Shown: positions 7,016 to 15,318, counted from the stretch's first letter. The stretch is 23,695 nt of DNA from Bacteroidales bacterium UBA7574 (GCA_002479035.1 DLLA01000156.1:1-23695); one strand, 5' to 3'. The notes: a model not told the origin generated them from the letters alone. A program made the numbers and translations.

Positions 7016-8883
7016 AGTTTCTTGTTCTCTAATTGGTCGATGATTCGTGTGGTGGCGTTGTAGATGTCCTCCATGGCGTGGTCGGACGCGGGTGCGTATC
7101 GTGCAAACTCGGCATCAGACAGCATACGGTTGACTTCGGCAATGAGGGTGTCGTCGATACCCTTTCCGCGCAGGATTTGCGCGATATTCTCCTTGTTGAG
7201 TTGCGCGGTCGGGATGGAGAGCCGGTCGCTGAGGTAGGTCCATGCGGCGCGCTCTATCTCCTCATAGAACGCCTCCTTGTTGTTGGCGGAGAGGAGTGCT
7301 TTGGCTTTCCGGAGGCGTTTCTGCGCCACCTTGTTCGCCTTCTTGTAGCGCACTCGGGTGATGTCGGCGTTCTCGCGGATTTGTTTGCGGAAGATGATGA
7401 AGAGCGTCATCGCCAGCAGCAGCGGGATGAGGTAACAGAGCCAGAACTGCCATGTGCCGAATGTGATTCGCGGTGCGCGGGTTGCGCTCTTGTCAGCGGG
7501 CAGCGGCGCGGTGGATATGTAGCGTATGTCCTCGCCCAACTGCTTGATGTCCTCTTTGTTCACATAGTTGTTCACCACGGTGGAGGTGCCTGCCTCGCCC
7601 GAAGCGCGTGCGATATGCAGGGTGTATTCGGGTGTGGCGAGGGTCTTGTAGGTGTCCTCCTGCGTGTCGTAGTAGGAGAGATGCACGGCGGGTATGGTGT
7701 ATTCGCCTGCGGCGCGCGGGATAGCCAGATACTCGATGGTCTTGGTGCCGCTGACGCCTGCCGTGGTGGTCTTGAAGTTGTTGGTCACCTTGGGGTCATA
7801 GACCTCGAAGCCCTCGGGCCAATCGACGGACGGGGTCTTGAGCAACTTCATATTGCCCGTTCCTTGTATAGTGAGGGTGAGCGTAACGGCTTCGTTGGCA
7901 GGCATTTCGGTATCGGAGATGCGTGCGGTGAGTGCGAATGTGCCTACGCCACCGCTAAAGTCGGAGGGCTTACCCTTGGGCAGTTCCGCTACATGGATAG
8001 TCACCGCGGGTGCGGTGAGGGGTCGGGTGACATTGGAGTAACTGCCGAAGAAGTCGTCGAAGATACTGCGTACCTGTGCGCGGTTCTGTACGCGGAGGAT
8101 AGCCTCGAACTGCGCGGGGTCGATGGTGATGTCGCCACTGCGTTGGGGGAAGAGCAGGGTGCGATAGAGAACGGCGGTCTGGTAGTTGCGGCCGTTGTAG
8201 TGCTCCAGTTCGGTTTGGATTTCGCCCAGTTCGACCTCCTGTTTGAGGAAGCCCTTGAACTCGGGCAGACGGGTGTTGTTGGTGAACTGCGCTACATCGA
8301 CACCGGCAAAGTAGAGTTTGTAGGAGAGTAGCAGCACTTCCTGCTCGTGCACGCGGGTTTTGCTGACGAGGGTACGGATAAAGATGTTCTCGTTGCCGGC
8401 ACCGCTTGGCTGACTGCTTGCGCTCTCGTTCTGGCGGGATGGCTGTGCCTGTTGGTTGCCATTGGAGGTGGTGTTGGCAGGCTCTTGGTCAGGCGGCAGT
8501 ACGGTGATACGCACGCCGTTGGAGGTGTAGGTATCGCCCCCGACGCGGATAGTAGCGGGCTGGAGGGTGAATGTGCCCTCTTTGTTCGCCATCAAGGTGT
8601 AGGTGTAGGTGAGGGAGAACGACGAGGTGCGCTTGCCGTTGACGAAAGAAGTGGACGACGACTGTGAGGTGTAGGGACCTGCGAGGTAGTCGAAGTCGGT
8701 AAATTCGGGTGCGCGCAGGTCTTTGGCGCGTTGGTTGACGGTGTAGGTGAGTTGAAAGGGTTTGCCCGCAATCACCTGCGCAGGCGCTTGTGCGCGGAAC
8801 TGCACGTCGTCCTCGGCGCGGAGTTGCGCGAATGGCAACACGGCGCATAGCGCGAGGATAAATATCCGTATTGTATGTTTCAT
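7012..8883 (-). CDS. batD: BatD, large periplasmic protein of the Bat operon
   Basis: 623 residues. Signal peptide of ~23 residues ending LRAEDD, then a long beta-rich periplasmic region with repeated Ig-like segments (QFRAQAPAQVIAGKPFQLTY near the start; IFIRTLVSKTRVHEQEVLLLSYKLYF in the middle). One membrane helix lies near 475-497 (FWLCYLIPLLLAMTLFIIF), and a ~120-residue basic, helical cytoplasmic tail follows. This matches the BatD family (oxygen-tolerance locus). A Q/S/N-rich low-complexity segment at about residues 140-165 separates beta domains. It overlaps batE by four bases but is separated from batC by 218 bp, the longest spacer in the operon. BatD probably scaffolds the vWA proteins at the inner membrane; that is inference from family and context. 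Confidence 0.92.
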   Translation of the reverse strand: MKHTIRIFILALCAVLPFAQLRAEDDVQFRAQAPAQVIAGKPFQLTYTVNQRAKDLRAPEFTDFDYLAGPYTSQSSSTSFVNGKRTSSFSLTYTYTLMANKEGTFTLQPATIRVGGDTYTSNGVRITVLPPDQEPANTTSNGNQQAQPSRQNESASSQPSGAGNENIFIRTLVSKTRVHEQEVLLLSYKLYFAGVDVAQFTNNTRLPEFKGFLKQEVELGEIQTELEHYNGRNYQTAVLYRTLLFPQRSGDITIDPAQFEAILRVQNRAQVRSIFDDFFGSYSNVTRPLTAPAVTIHVAELPKGKPSDFSGGVGTFALTARISDTEMPANEAVTLTLTIQGTGNMKLLKTPSVDWPEGFEVYDPKVTNNFKTTTAGVSGTKTIEYLAIPRAAGEYTIPAVHLSYYDTQEDTYKTLATPEYTLHIARASGEAGTSTVVNNYVNKEDIKQLGEDIRYISTAPLPADKSATRAPRITFGTWQFWLCYLIPLLLAMTLFIIFRKQIRENADITRVRYKKANKVAQKRLRKAKALLSANNKEAFYEEIERAAWTYLSDRLSIPTAQLNKENIAQILRGKGIDDTLIAEVNRMLSDAEFARYAPASDHAMEDIYNATTRIIDQLENKKL

Positions 8884-8919
8884 CAGTCTTTGCTGTTTGG
8901 TTCTTTTTTGGTGTGCTTC

Positions 8920-9089
8920 GGGGTTCGTTTGGGGTGCTTTGGGGATTGCCTATCCCTTGCTCATCCCTTGCGTATCCCTTGCTGTTTTGCCCGACAAATT
9001 TCCGACCTTTTTTCGGGGTTATCCCGAAGTTCTCTCGGTATTCTCTCGGGAAATTGTCGCGGGTGTATCGCGGGTCTTTCGCGGGTCGT
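8920..9089. repeat. Four sets of ~11-bp tandem repeats in the batC-batD spacer
   Basis: Plus-strand reading: GGGG blocks at 8920, 8931 and 8941 within similar context; TATCCCTTGCT/CATCCCTTGCG/TATCCCTTGCT at 8951, 8962 and 8973; TTCTCTCGGTA/TTCTCTCGGGA at 9030 and 9041; TCGCGGGT plus three bases at 9057, 9068 and 9079. The last three sets have an exact 11-bp period but unrelated units. No ORF on the operon strand explains it. Confidence 0.8.
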
Positions 9090-9101
9090 CGGAGAGGGGA
9101 G

Positions 9102-9824
9102 TTACCACTCCTTCTCCACGCGGCGTTTCTTGCCCTGCTTGCGTTGCAGTTTCTCCTGAGTCTCCTGCTCGTCCTGTTCGAGGGCTTGCAGAATCTGTTC
9201 GGCAGTCTCCTTGTCCATCTGCTGTTCCTGCTCCTGCTGTTGCTCCTGTTGGTCTTGCTGCTGTTGGTCGTCAGGCTGTTGCTGCTCCTGCTGCTGTTGT
9301 TGCTGTTGCTGCTGCGTGGAGTCGTTCTGCTGCTGTTGGTCTTGGTTCTGCTGTTGTTGTTGTTGCTGCAACCGCTGCATCGCCTTGACGAGGTTGTAGC
9401 GCGTGTCGTTGTCCTTGGGGTTGCGGCGCAGGGACTCCTGGTAGGCGGCTACCGCCTTGTCGTACTGCTGCTGGGCGTAGCAGGCGTTGCCGATATTGTG
9501 GTAGGTGGCGGCGAGACGCTCCTTGACCTTGCGGCTGTCGGCGTTGTCCTCGCCCTTCAACTGTTTCTCGGCAAGGGTGTATTGCTCCAAGGCCTCGGGG
9601 TACTTCTCCTGACGGAAGAGGGCGTCGCCGAGGTTGTAGTGCGCCTCGAAGGATTGGTCGTTCTTGTCGAGTCCGCGACGGTAGTCCACCTCCGCCTCGC
9701 TGAAGTTGCCCTGCTCGTACTGCTTGTTGCCGCGGCGCACGTCGCTGCTCTCCTTCTGTGCCATCGCACCTTGCGCGCACACGAGGGCAGCCGCGATAAG
9801 TAGAATATGATATATCCGTTTCAT
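9102..9824 (-). CDS. batC: BatC, TPR protein with glutamine-rich tail
   Basis: 240 residues. Signal peptide ~1-22 (ILLIAAALVCAQGAMA), then three or four tetratricopeptide repeats at ~30-150 (NKQYEQGNFSEAEVDYRRGL, AHYNLGDALFRQEKYPEALE, YNLVKAMQ). Residues 153-202 hold 36 glutamines in 50, and a charged end follows (KRRVEKEW). BatC proteins are TPR proteins between BatB and BatD, as here; a glutamine-rich linker is common but this one is extreme. It starts two bases after the batB stop, so it is probably translationally coupled. The protein is likely exported and may bridge Bat partners in the periplasm, which is inference. The glutamine tract is encoded by CAG/CAA runs prone to length change. 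Confidence 0.9.
   Translation of the reverse strand: MKRIYHILLIAAALVCAQGAMAQKESSDVRRGNKQYEQGNFSEAEVDYRRGLDKNDQSFEAHYNLGDALFRQEKYPEALEQYTLAEKQLKGEDNADSRKVKERLAATYHNIGNACYAQQQYDKAVAAYQESLRRNPKDNDTRYNLVKAMQRLQQQQQQQNQDQQQQNDSTQQQQQQQQQEQQQPDDQQQQDQQEQQQEQEQQMDKETAEQILQALEQDEQETQEKLQRKQGKKRRVEKEW
9219..9368 (-). repeat. CAG/CAA tract encoding the BatC polyglutamine region
   Basis: Runs of CAG and CAA (CTG/TTG on the plus strand), with the longest unbroken glutamine run being nine. The mixed codons lower but do not remove slippage potential; length changes in threes would keep the frame. Confidence 0.75.
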
Positions 9825-9826
9825 GA

Positions 9827-10855
9827 TTATTTCTCGTTGAATATGTCCATCTTCGCCAAGCGGTGGTTCTTGCGCTCAAGGATGAAGAAATCGATGAGGA
9901 GCAGGAGCAGCGCAATGAGCACGAAAGACTGGTACTGCTCGTTGTAGTCGGCATAGACCTTGGTCTCGAGTTCGGCGGTGGCGATGTGGTCAAGTTCCTG
10001 CTGTAGGGCGCGCATGGCGGTGTTGGTGTTGTCGCAGCGGACATAGATGCCGTTGCCTGCCTGGGCTATCTGCTGACACATCTCCTCGTTGAGGCGGCTG
10101 ACGACCACTTGTCCGGAGCGGTCTTTGATGTAGTTGTTGGTGCCCGCGATGGGTATGGGCGAGCCTTCGGGTTTGCCGATGCCCACTACGAAGACCTGTA
10201 TGCCCAGTTCGCGTGCGTGCTTGGCGGCGGCGATGGCATCGTCCTCGTGGTTCTCACCGTCGGTGATGAGGACGATAGCGCGCCCCGCGTCCGACTCCTG
10301 CGAGCCGAAAGAGCGAATGGCGGTCTCGAGGGCGGCTCCGATGGCGGTACCCTGCGTGGGAATGAGGGCGGGGGTGATGGTGTTGAGGAACATCTTCGCC
10401 GACACATAGTCGCACGTGATGGGCAGTTGGGTGTATGCCTCGCCGGCGAAGACCACGAGCCCGACCTTGTCGTCCACCATGCGGTCAATCATCTTGCTGA
10501 GCATCTGTTTGGCGCGGTCGAGGCGGTTGGGCGCCACGTCCTCCGCCATCATGGAGTTGGAGATGTCGAGGGCAATCATCACCTCGATACCCTGGCGCTT
10601 GACGGTCTTCTCCTTCTGCCCGTACCGGGGGCGTGCGGCGGCGATGATGAGCAGCGCGAGTGCCACCATGAGCAGGCTGAACTTGACGACGGGACGCACA
10701 TGGGAGGCGTCGGGCATCAGTTCCGACACCAGTGCGGGGTCGCCGAACTCCGCCAACTGACGGCGTTTGCGGCGGGTATAGAGTATGTAGCCGATGACGA
10801 AAACAGGTATCGTCAGCAGCCACCAGAGCATTTCTATGTTAGCAAATCGAAACAT
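9827..10855 (-). CDS. batB: BatB, membrane-anchored von Willebrand factor A protein
   Basis: 342 residues. Membrane helices at ~8-26 and ~57-73, a vWA domain at ~88-290, and a C-terminal helix at ~309-330. The metal-binding (MIDAS) motif is DISNS (97-101), with the later TDGEN motif present. AEDVAPNRLDRAKQ and VVFAGEAYTQLPITCDY are typical of the BatA/BatB pair. The vWA domain faces the periplasm between helices 2 and 3 by family analogy and likely binds a protein partner through a divalent metal. It follows batA after 74 bp of repeat-rich spacer and precedes batC by two bases. BatB is distinguished from BatA by order and by its WWLL N-terminal helix. Confidence 0.92.
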   Translation of the reverse strand: MFRFANIEMLWWLLTIPVFVIGYILYTRRKRRQLAEFGDPALVSELMPDASHVRPVVKFSLLMVALALLIIAAARPRYGQKEKTVKRQGIEVMIALDISNSMMAEDVAPNRLDRAKQMLSKMIDRMVDDKVGLVVFAGEAYTQLPITCDYVSAKMFLNTITPALIPTQGTAIGAALETAIRSFGSQESDAGRAIVLITDGENHEDDAIAAAKHARELGIQVFVVGIGKPEGSPIPIAGTNNYIKDRSGQVVVSRLNEEMCQQIAQAGNGIYVRCDNTNTAMRALQQELDHIATAELETKVYADYNEQYQSFVLIALLLLLIDFFILERKNHRLAKMDIFNEK

Positions 10856-10862
10856 ATTGTTT

Positions 10863-10907
10863 GTTTTACGATGTTGGACGTTGCGATGTTGGGTTTACGA
10901 TGTTTGG
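10863..10907. repeat. Three 15-bp tandem repeats in the batA-batB spacer
   Basis: GTTTTACGATGTTGG (10863), ACGTTGCGATGTTGG (10878) and GTTTACGATGTTTGG (10893) form a 15-bp tandem triplet filling most of the 74-bp spacer. Confidence 0.75.
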
Positions 10908-10929
10908 CTTCGCGAGGGGTTGCGCGGGG

Positions 10930-11916
10930 CTATTCCGCCACGGTGCGCAGGACAAAGCAACGCAGGATTATCTCCAACAGCAGGCACGCCAATGCCGCCA
11001 GCAGGAACGGGGCAAAGTTCTCGGTGCGTTTGGAGTACTCGCGAACACGTATCTTGGTCTTTTCGAGTTGGTCAATCTGGTTGTAAATCGCCTTGAGACT
11101 GCTGTTGTCGGTGGCGCGGAAGTACTCGCCGCCCGTGGTCTGTGCGATGTTGCGGAGCGTCTGCTCGTCGAACTCGGAGTCCATGGTGCCGTACTGGGTG
11201 CCGTAGGGCGTCTGGATAGGCACGCGCACTTTGCCGTAACTGCCCACGCCGATGGCATAGACACGTATGCCGTAGGTCTTGGCTATCTCGGCGGCGGTCT
11301 GCGGGTCTATCTCGCCGCGGTTGTTGCTACCGTCGGTGAGGAGAATGATGACCTTGGACTTGGTGGGCGAGTCTTTCATGCGGTTGACGGCGTTGGCAAG
11401 CCCGAGACCAATGGCGGTGCCGTCCTCTATCATGCCGAACTTGACGGCTTGGAAGAGGTTGACCAGCACGGCATGGTCGGTGGTGAGCGGGCACTGGGTG
11501 AAACTCTCGCCGGCAAAGACCACGAGACCTATCCGGTCGTCAGGGCGCGCGATGACGAAGTCGGTGGCTACGGCTTTGGCAGCCTCCAGACGGTTGGGCT
11601 TGAAATCCTCGCCGAGCATGGTGCCCGAGACGTCGAGTGCCATCATGATGTCGATGCCCTCGGTGGACTCGGACTGCCAGCGGTTGCTGAGTTGCGGGCG
11701 CGCCAAGGCGATAGTGAGCAGCACGATGACCGCGACACGCAAGGCAAAAGGCACATATATAAGGTACGCGCGTGCGCACGTGGGTTGCTGCTGCAGGGTG
11801 GCGGTGTAGGACAAGCGGACTGCGGCTTTCGGGTTGCGCAGTTTCCAGATGAACCAGCCCACTACCGGAATCAGCAGTAGCAACAAGAATAAATATCCCG
11901 GATTCGCAAAACTCAT
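10930..11916 (-). CDS. batA: BatA, membrane-anchored von Willebrand factor A protein
   Basis: 328 residues. Helices at ~8-25 and ~55-72, a vWA domain from ~85, and a final helix near 300-322. The MIDAS motif DVSGT is at 95-99, with LLTDGSNNRGEI completing the site. EDFKPNRLEAAK and VVFAGESFTQCPLTTD mirror the BatB motifs, so the two arose by duplication. By family analogy the vWA domain is periplasmic and may pair with BatB. It lies 19 bp after the upstream membrane-protein gene, in the standard Bacteroides order. Confidence 0.92.
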   Translation of the reverse strand: MSFANPGYLFLLLLLIPVVGWFIWKLRNPKAAVRLSYTATLQQQPTCARAYLIYVPFALRVAVIVLLTIALARPQLSNRWQSESTEGIDIMMALDVSGTMLGEDFKPNRLEAAKAVATDFVIARPDDRIGLVVFAGESFTQCPLTTDHAVLVNLFQAVKFGMIEDGTAIGLGLANAVNRMKDSPTKSKVIILLTDGSNNRGEIDPQTAAEIAKTYGIRVYAIGVGSYGKVRVPIQTPYGTQYGTMDSEFDEQTLRNIAQTTGGEYFRATDNSSLKAIYNQIDQLEKTKIRVREYSKRTENFAPFLLAALACLLLEIILRCFVLRTVAE

Positions 11917-11935
11917 ATTACATATTAACTATTAC

Positions 11936-12841
11936 TTATTTACTTTCTTCGGCTTCTTCCGAAGTCGGAGAAGGCGTGGTCTCGCGGACGAACTCATAGG
12001 CGTTGCGCAGACTCTGTTCGTTCTCGTCGGGCGTGGCAGTCCACTTAGCGAACTTGACGAGGTCAGCCAGCGTGAGCATCTTGCGCAGGTGCTCGTAGAT
12101 GTCCTTTTGCTCGGAGAGCAGGGGCTTCATTGCCCGCAGGGTCTCGTCGGACGTCTGCTCGGTACTGCTGACGCCGAAGCGGCGGGAGATGTACTCGCGG
12201 ATGACATCGGTGAGTTGGGTGTGGTACTCCTTCACCTGCCCTGCCTGCCAGATTTTCTCCTCTTTGATGCCGTTGAGTTTCTCCAAAGCCACCTCTTCGG
12301 CAGGGCGTAGCGGCTCTTTGGGTGCCTCGGGAACGTACTTGCCGTTGTAGCGGCCAATGCGGCGCAACAGGAAATACAAGCCCACACCCAACCCCGCGAT
12401 GAGCAGCCCGCCGAGTATCCAGCGGAAGATGCCCCACCACCATATAGGAGCCTTATAGACCCCCTTGATGTCGGTGATGGCAAGGTCGGCAGTGTCTATC
12501 TCAAACGGCTGTACCACGTTGAGCATCAGCGGTTCGCTCCATACGGTGTCGTCGCCCGAAGTGAATGCCAAGGGGCTGATGTAGAACAGCGAATCGGTGA
12601 ACGAGGTGATGGTCAGGTATTGGTTGTACTGCTTGCGCCCGTCCTGCAAGGTGGTGGTATCCACGATGGTGCGGTCCACTATCTCGATGCCCTGTATCAG
12701 GTTGTCGCCCAGCACGGGCATAGCCACTGGCTCATTTGCCGCGCCGGTGGCTTGCAGGTGGAGGTCGGTCTGGTCGCCGATAAAAAGGGTGGTACTATCA
12801 ATTGCGGCACTTACCACCAATGCCAATATCGTCATCAACAT
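11936..12841 (-). CDS. Bat-operon membrane protein between DUF58 and BatA (unnamed)
   Basis: 301 residues from the ATG at 12841; an alternative ATG at 12835 overlaps the upstream stop as TGATG and is equally plausible. A short N-terminal hydrophobic stretch (ILALVVSAAI) looks like a signal peptide or anchor. A beta-rich periplasmic domain (~15-130) follows, then one strong helix at ~134-160 (WILGGLLIAGLGVGLYFLL). The cytoplasmic tail contains EYHTQLTDVIREYISRRFGV, as in the BatD/DUF4381-like cytoplasmic ends seen in such operons. It is a regular member of Bacteroidota Bat operons but has no settled name. The layout, an exported beta domain plus one helix and a helical tail, is a small version of BatD. 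It ends acid- and serine-rich (TSEEAEESK). Confidence 0.82.
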   Translation of the reverse strand: MLMTILALVVSAAIDSTTLFIGDQTDLHLQATGAANEPVAMPVLGDNLIQGIEIVDRTIVDTTTLQDGRKQYNQYLTITSFTDSLFYISPLAFTSGDDTVWSEPLMLNVVQPFEIDTADLAITDIKGVYKAPIWWWGIFRWILGGLLIAGLGVGLYFLLRRIGRYNGKYVPEAPKEPLRPAEEVALEKLNGIKEEKIWQAGQVKEYHTQLTDVIREYISRRFGVSSTEQTSDETLRAMKPLLSEQKDIYEHLRKMLTLADLVKFAKWTATPDENEQSLRNAYEFVRETTPSPTSEEAEESK

Positions 12842-13698
12842 TTGAATAGATGCATTAAGGCTTTCACATAATCTTCATCGGTCCGCACGGCTATATGGTT
12901 GATACCCAACTTGGTAAGCAGTGTATCCCACTCGCCTTCGCTCTTGCGCCACGCTTCCGCGTATGCGTTGCGCACGCTCGCAAGGGCGGTGTCCGCCCAC
13001 ACGTCTCTGCCCGTCTCGGCATCACGGAACTTGACCAGTCCGATGTCCGGCATCTCGGCTTCGCGCCGGTCGTATATCTGTATGGCGTTGATTTCGTGAC
13101 GGTTGCCGGCAATCATCAATGGCTTGTCGAGACTGCCCGCCCCGATAAAGTCGGAGATGAGGAATGCTGTGCAACGACGCTTCTGTGCGCGGGCGAAATA
13201 CTCCAGTGCACCTGCGATGTCGGTGCCCGACGAGGTCGGCTCGAAACTCAGCAACTCGCGGATGATGTGCAGCACGTGCGTCTTGCCCTTCTGCGCGGGG
13301 ATGTATTTCTCTATCTTGTCGGAGAAGAAGATGACGCCCACCTTGTCGTTGTTCTGGATGGTGGAGAACGCCAGCGTAGCCGCCACTTCCGCCATCATCT
13401 CGCGTTTCATCTGGGTCAGCGTACCGAAATTGCGGCTGCCCGATACATCCACGAGAAGCATCACCGTGAGTTCGCGTTCCTCTTCAAACACCTTGATATA
13501 GGGCTTGTTGAGTCGCGCCGTCACGTTCCAGTCGATAGAGCGCACGTCGTCCCCGGGCTGATATTCGCGCACCTCCGAGAACGCCATACCGCGCCCCTTG
13601 AACTGGGAGTGGTACTCGCCCGCGAAGATGTTGCGACTCAACGACCGAGTCTTAATCTCAATCTTCCGAACCCGTTGTAGTAATTCTTCCGAAGTCAT
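12835..13698 (-). CDS. DUF58 protein of the MoxR/Bat operon
   Basis: 287 residues, soluble with no membrane helix. The DUF58 signature PGDDVRSIDWNVTAR lies at 48-62 and is preceded by GRGMAFSEVREY. A vWA-like fold follows with DVSGS at 84-88, so the metal site is intact. DUF58 proteins are usually encoded next to MoxR ATPases and are thought to act as their vWA-type partner. The stop overlaps the next gene by up to seven bases. The 78-bp spacer to moxR is filled by 7-bp repeats. Confidence 0.92.
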   Translation of the reverse strand: MTSEELLQRVRKIEIKTRSLSRNIFAGEYHSQFKGRGMAFSEVREYQPGDDVRSIDWNVTARLNKPYIKVFEEERELTVMLLVDVSGSRNFGTLTQMKREMMAEVAATLAFSTIQNNDKVGVIFFSDKIEKYIPAQKGKTHVLHIIRELLSFEPTSSGTDIAGALEYFARAQKRRCTAFLISDFIGAGSLDKPLMIAGNRHEINAIQIYDRREAEMPDIGLVKFRDAETGRDVWADTALASVRNAYAEAWRKSEGEWDTLLTKLGINHIAVRTDEDYVKALMHLFKC

Positions 13699-13704
13699 TC
13701 ATTC

Positions 13705-13765
13705 AATGCATAATGCGTAATGCACAATGCGCAATTCAATGCATAATGCACAATGCGTAATGCGC
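13705..13765. repeat. Heptamer repeats (AATGCNY) between moxR and the DUF58 gene
   Basis: Eight heptamers of the form AATGCAT/AATGCGT/AATGCAC/AATGCGC run in two groups of four split by AATTC. They fill nearly the whole 78-bp spacer. A related TAATGTG heptamer follows the acetyltransferase gene at 18990. Confidence 0.8.
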
Positions 13766-13776
13766 AATTTTAATGA

Positions 13777-14772
13777 TTAAGGAACTTGAACTGCGTTAAG
13801 TACCTCCGTGATAACATCTTCGGTGGTGAGGTTGTTTGCCTCGGCCTCGTAGGTGAGCCCGATACGGTGGCGCAGCACGTCATAGCAGACGGCACGCACA
13901 TCCTCAGGAATCACATAGCCGCGGCGGTGGATAAACGCATACGCGCGGGCTGCCAAAGCGAGGTTGATGCTGGCACGGGGCGAGCCGCCGAACTGAATCA
14001 TCGGTTTCAGTTTCTCCAAGCCGTAAGCCTCAGGCTGACGGGTGGCAAACACGATGTCCACAATGTATTTCTCAATCTTCTCGTCGAGGTACACCTCACG
14101 CACAATGCGGCGTGCCTTGATAATATCCTCGGTGCTGAGGATAGGCGTTACCACTATCTTCTCGCCCGTAATGTTCTGACGGATAATCTGTTGCTCTTCC
14201 TCTTTCTTCGGATAGCCAATCACCACCTTGAGCATGAAACGGTCGGTCTGCGCCTCAGGCAGCGGGTAGGTGCCCTCCTGCTCGATGGGGTTCTGGGTAG
14301 CCAGCACGAGGAACGGCTCGTCCAGCGGGAACGTCTGCTCGCCAATCGTGATTTGACGCTCCTGCATCGCCTCAAGCAACGCGGACTGCACCTTGGCAGG
14401 CGCACGGTTTATCTCGTCGGCAAGCACGAAATTGGCGAAGATAGGACCTTTCTTAATGCGAAACTCCTCCGTCTTCTGCGAGTAGATTTGCGTACCGAGT
14501 ACGTCGGCAGGCAGCAAGTCGGGGGTAAACTGAATACGGCTGAAATCGGCTTTTACGAGTTGTGCCAAGGTCTTGATTGCCAATGTCTTTGCAAGACCTG
14601 GGACACCTTCGAGGAGGATATGCCCGTCTGCCAACAGACCGATGAGCAGGCTCTCCACGAGGTGCTTCTGACCTACGATGACCTGGTTCATTCCCAACGT
14701 TAAGGCATCTACGAAAGAACTCTCGCGCTCGATGCGCTCTTGCAGTTCTCGAATATCAACAGTTGTTTGCAT
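13777..14772 (-). CDS. moxR: MoxR-family AAA+ ATPase, first gene of the Bat operon
   Basis: 331 residues, the normal length. Walker A GVPGLAKT (56-63), Walker B FVLADE (115-120) with the MoxR-typical INRAPAKVQSALLEAMQE after it, and sensor 1 ATQNP (158-162). The C-terminal AAA lid ends with VCYDVLRHRIGLTYEA. MoxR ATPases are thought to remodel or activate vWA proteins, here presumably the DUF58 protein, BatA and BatB. The start MQTTVDIREL is the only sensible one. No TTTG-N20-TAnnTTTG promoter was found in the 500 bp upstream, unlike most units in this window, so the operon may use another sigma factor or an activator. Confidence 0.94.
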   Translation of the reverse strand: MQTTVDIRELQERIERESSFVDALTLGMNQVIVGQKHLVESLLIGLLADGHILLEGVPGLAKTLAIKTLAQLVKADFSRIQFTPDLLPADVLGTQIYSQKTEEFRIKKGPIFANFVLADEINRAPAKVQSALLEAMQERQITIGEQTFPLDEPFLVLATQNPIEQEGTYPLPEAQTDRFMLKVVIGYPKKEEEQQIIRQNITGEKIVVTPILSTEDIIKARRIVREVYLDEKIEKYIVDIVFATRQPEAYGLEKLKPMIQFGGSPRASINLALAARAYAFIHRRGYVIPEDVRAVCYDVLRHRIGLTYEAEANNLTTEDVITEVLNAVQVP

Positions 14773-15031
14773 ATATATGGTTGTTTATTTTATTCACGTA
14801 TTCTATTTATGGTTTGTGCCATTATAAACATTCGTGCCATGGCTTAACTTTTGTCGGTCAATTGCGGATTTCTGTGGCAAACTGATACAACGAAACGTAA
14901 ATCATGTCCACTACACAATATACAAATTCCGTGCCAAAACGCAAAAGTCATCGCATTCCCAATCTGCCATATTCCCACAACCCGCAACACTCCCTATCAA
15001 AATACATCATCCCCCTATCCCCATTCAAAGC
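14773..15031. other. Intergenic region, no gene seen
   Basis: Low-GC sequence upstream of moxR. The short ORFs on either strand have no recognisable content, and no consensus promoter was found on the minus strand. Confidence 0.6.
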
Positions 15032-15103
15032 ATGGTCACCGCCCCCAATCCAGCAATTGTTGCCAATCGTAACAGGCTTCGCCCATTCTTGGCGGGTGTT
15101 GCG
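15032..15103 (-). pseudogene. Fragment of a maltose O-acetyltransferase-like gene
   Basis: The minus strand encodes RNTRQEWAKPVTIGNNCWIGG, identical in protein to residues 120-140 of the intact acetyltransferase at 18426-18992. At DNA level (against 18783-18856) 12 substitutions all fall at third codon positions, and a 2-nt deletion just after the shared block shifts the frame before GTGACCAT. Nothing clearly homologous flanks it. A worn intergenic repeat abuts its 5' side. It is a remnant of a related, once functional gene rather than a recent copy of the local one. Confidence 0.8.
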
Positions 15104-15107
15104 ATAA

Positions 15108-15198
15108 AGCATGTAATTATCCACGAATTTAAAAGCCATGACTGACCACGAAGGGTCCTCCATAAATAGCCGTTAATCAATCGTTAATGCATTAATGA
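15108..15198. repeat. Diverged copy of the intergenic repeat
   Basis: CATGTAATTATCCACGAATT, ACCACGAAGGGTCCTCC and AGCCGTTAATCAATCGTTAATGCATTAATG follow the order of the array units at 2620-2860, in the same orientation, with gaps. Confidence 0.6.
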
Positions 15199-15318
15199 TC
15201 CACTGAGACAACAACTACCAACTATCAAGCAGCACTCCAATTCTATCAAATATCAATTATACCTAACTCTTAATTTTCAACTTCTATCAACCAATTAAGG
15301 TAAGGCGATGAAACGAGA

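Noticed and set aside
7033..11880. Long plus-strand ORFs opposite batD, batC, batB and batA (up to 432 codons)
   Set aside because: They are antisense to well-supported genes in high-GC DNA, where stop codons are rare, and their products are low-complexity (cysteine, leucine or valine runs).
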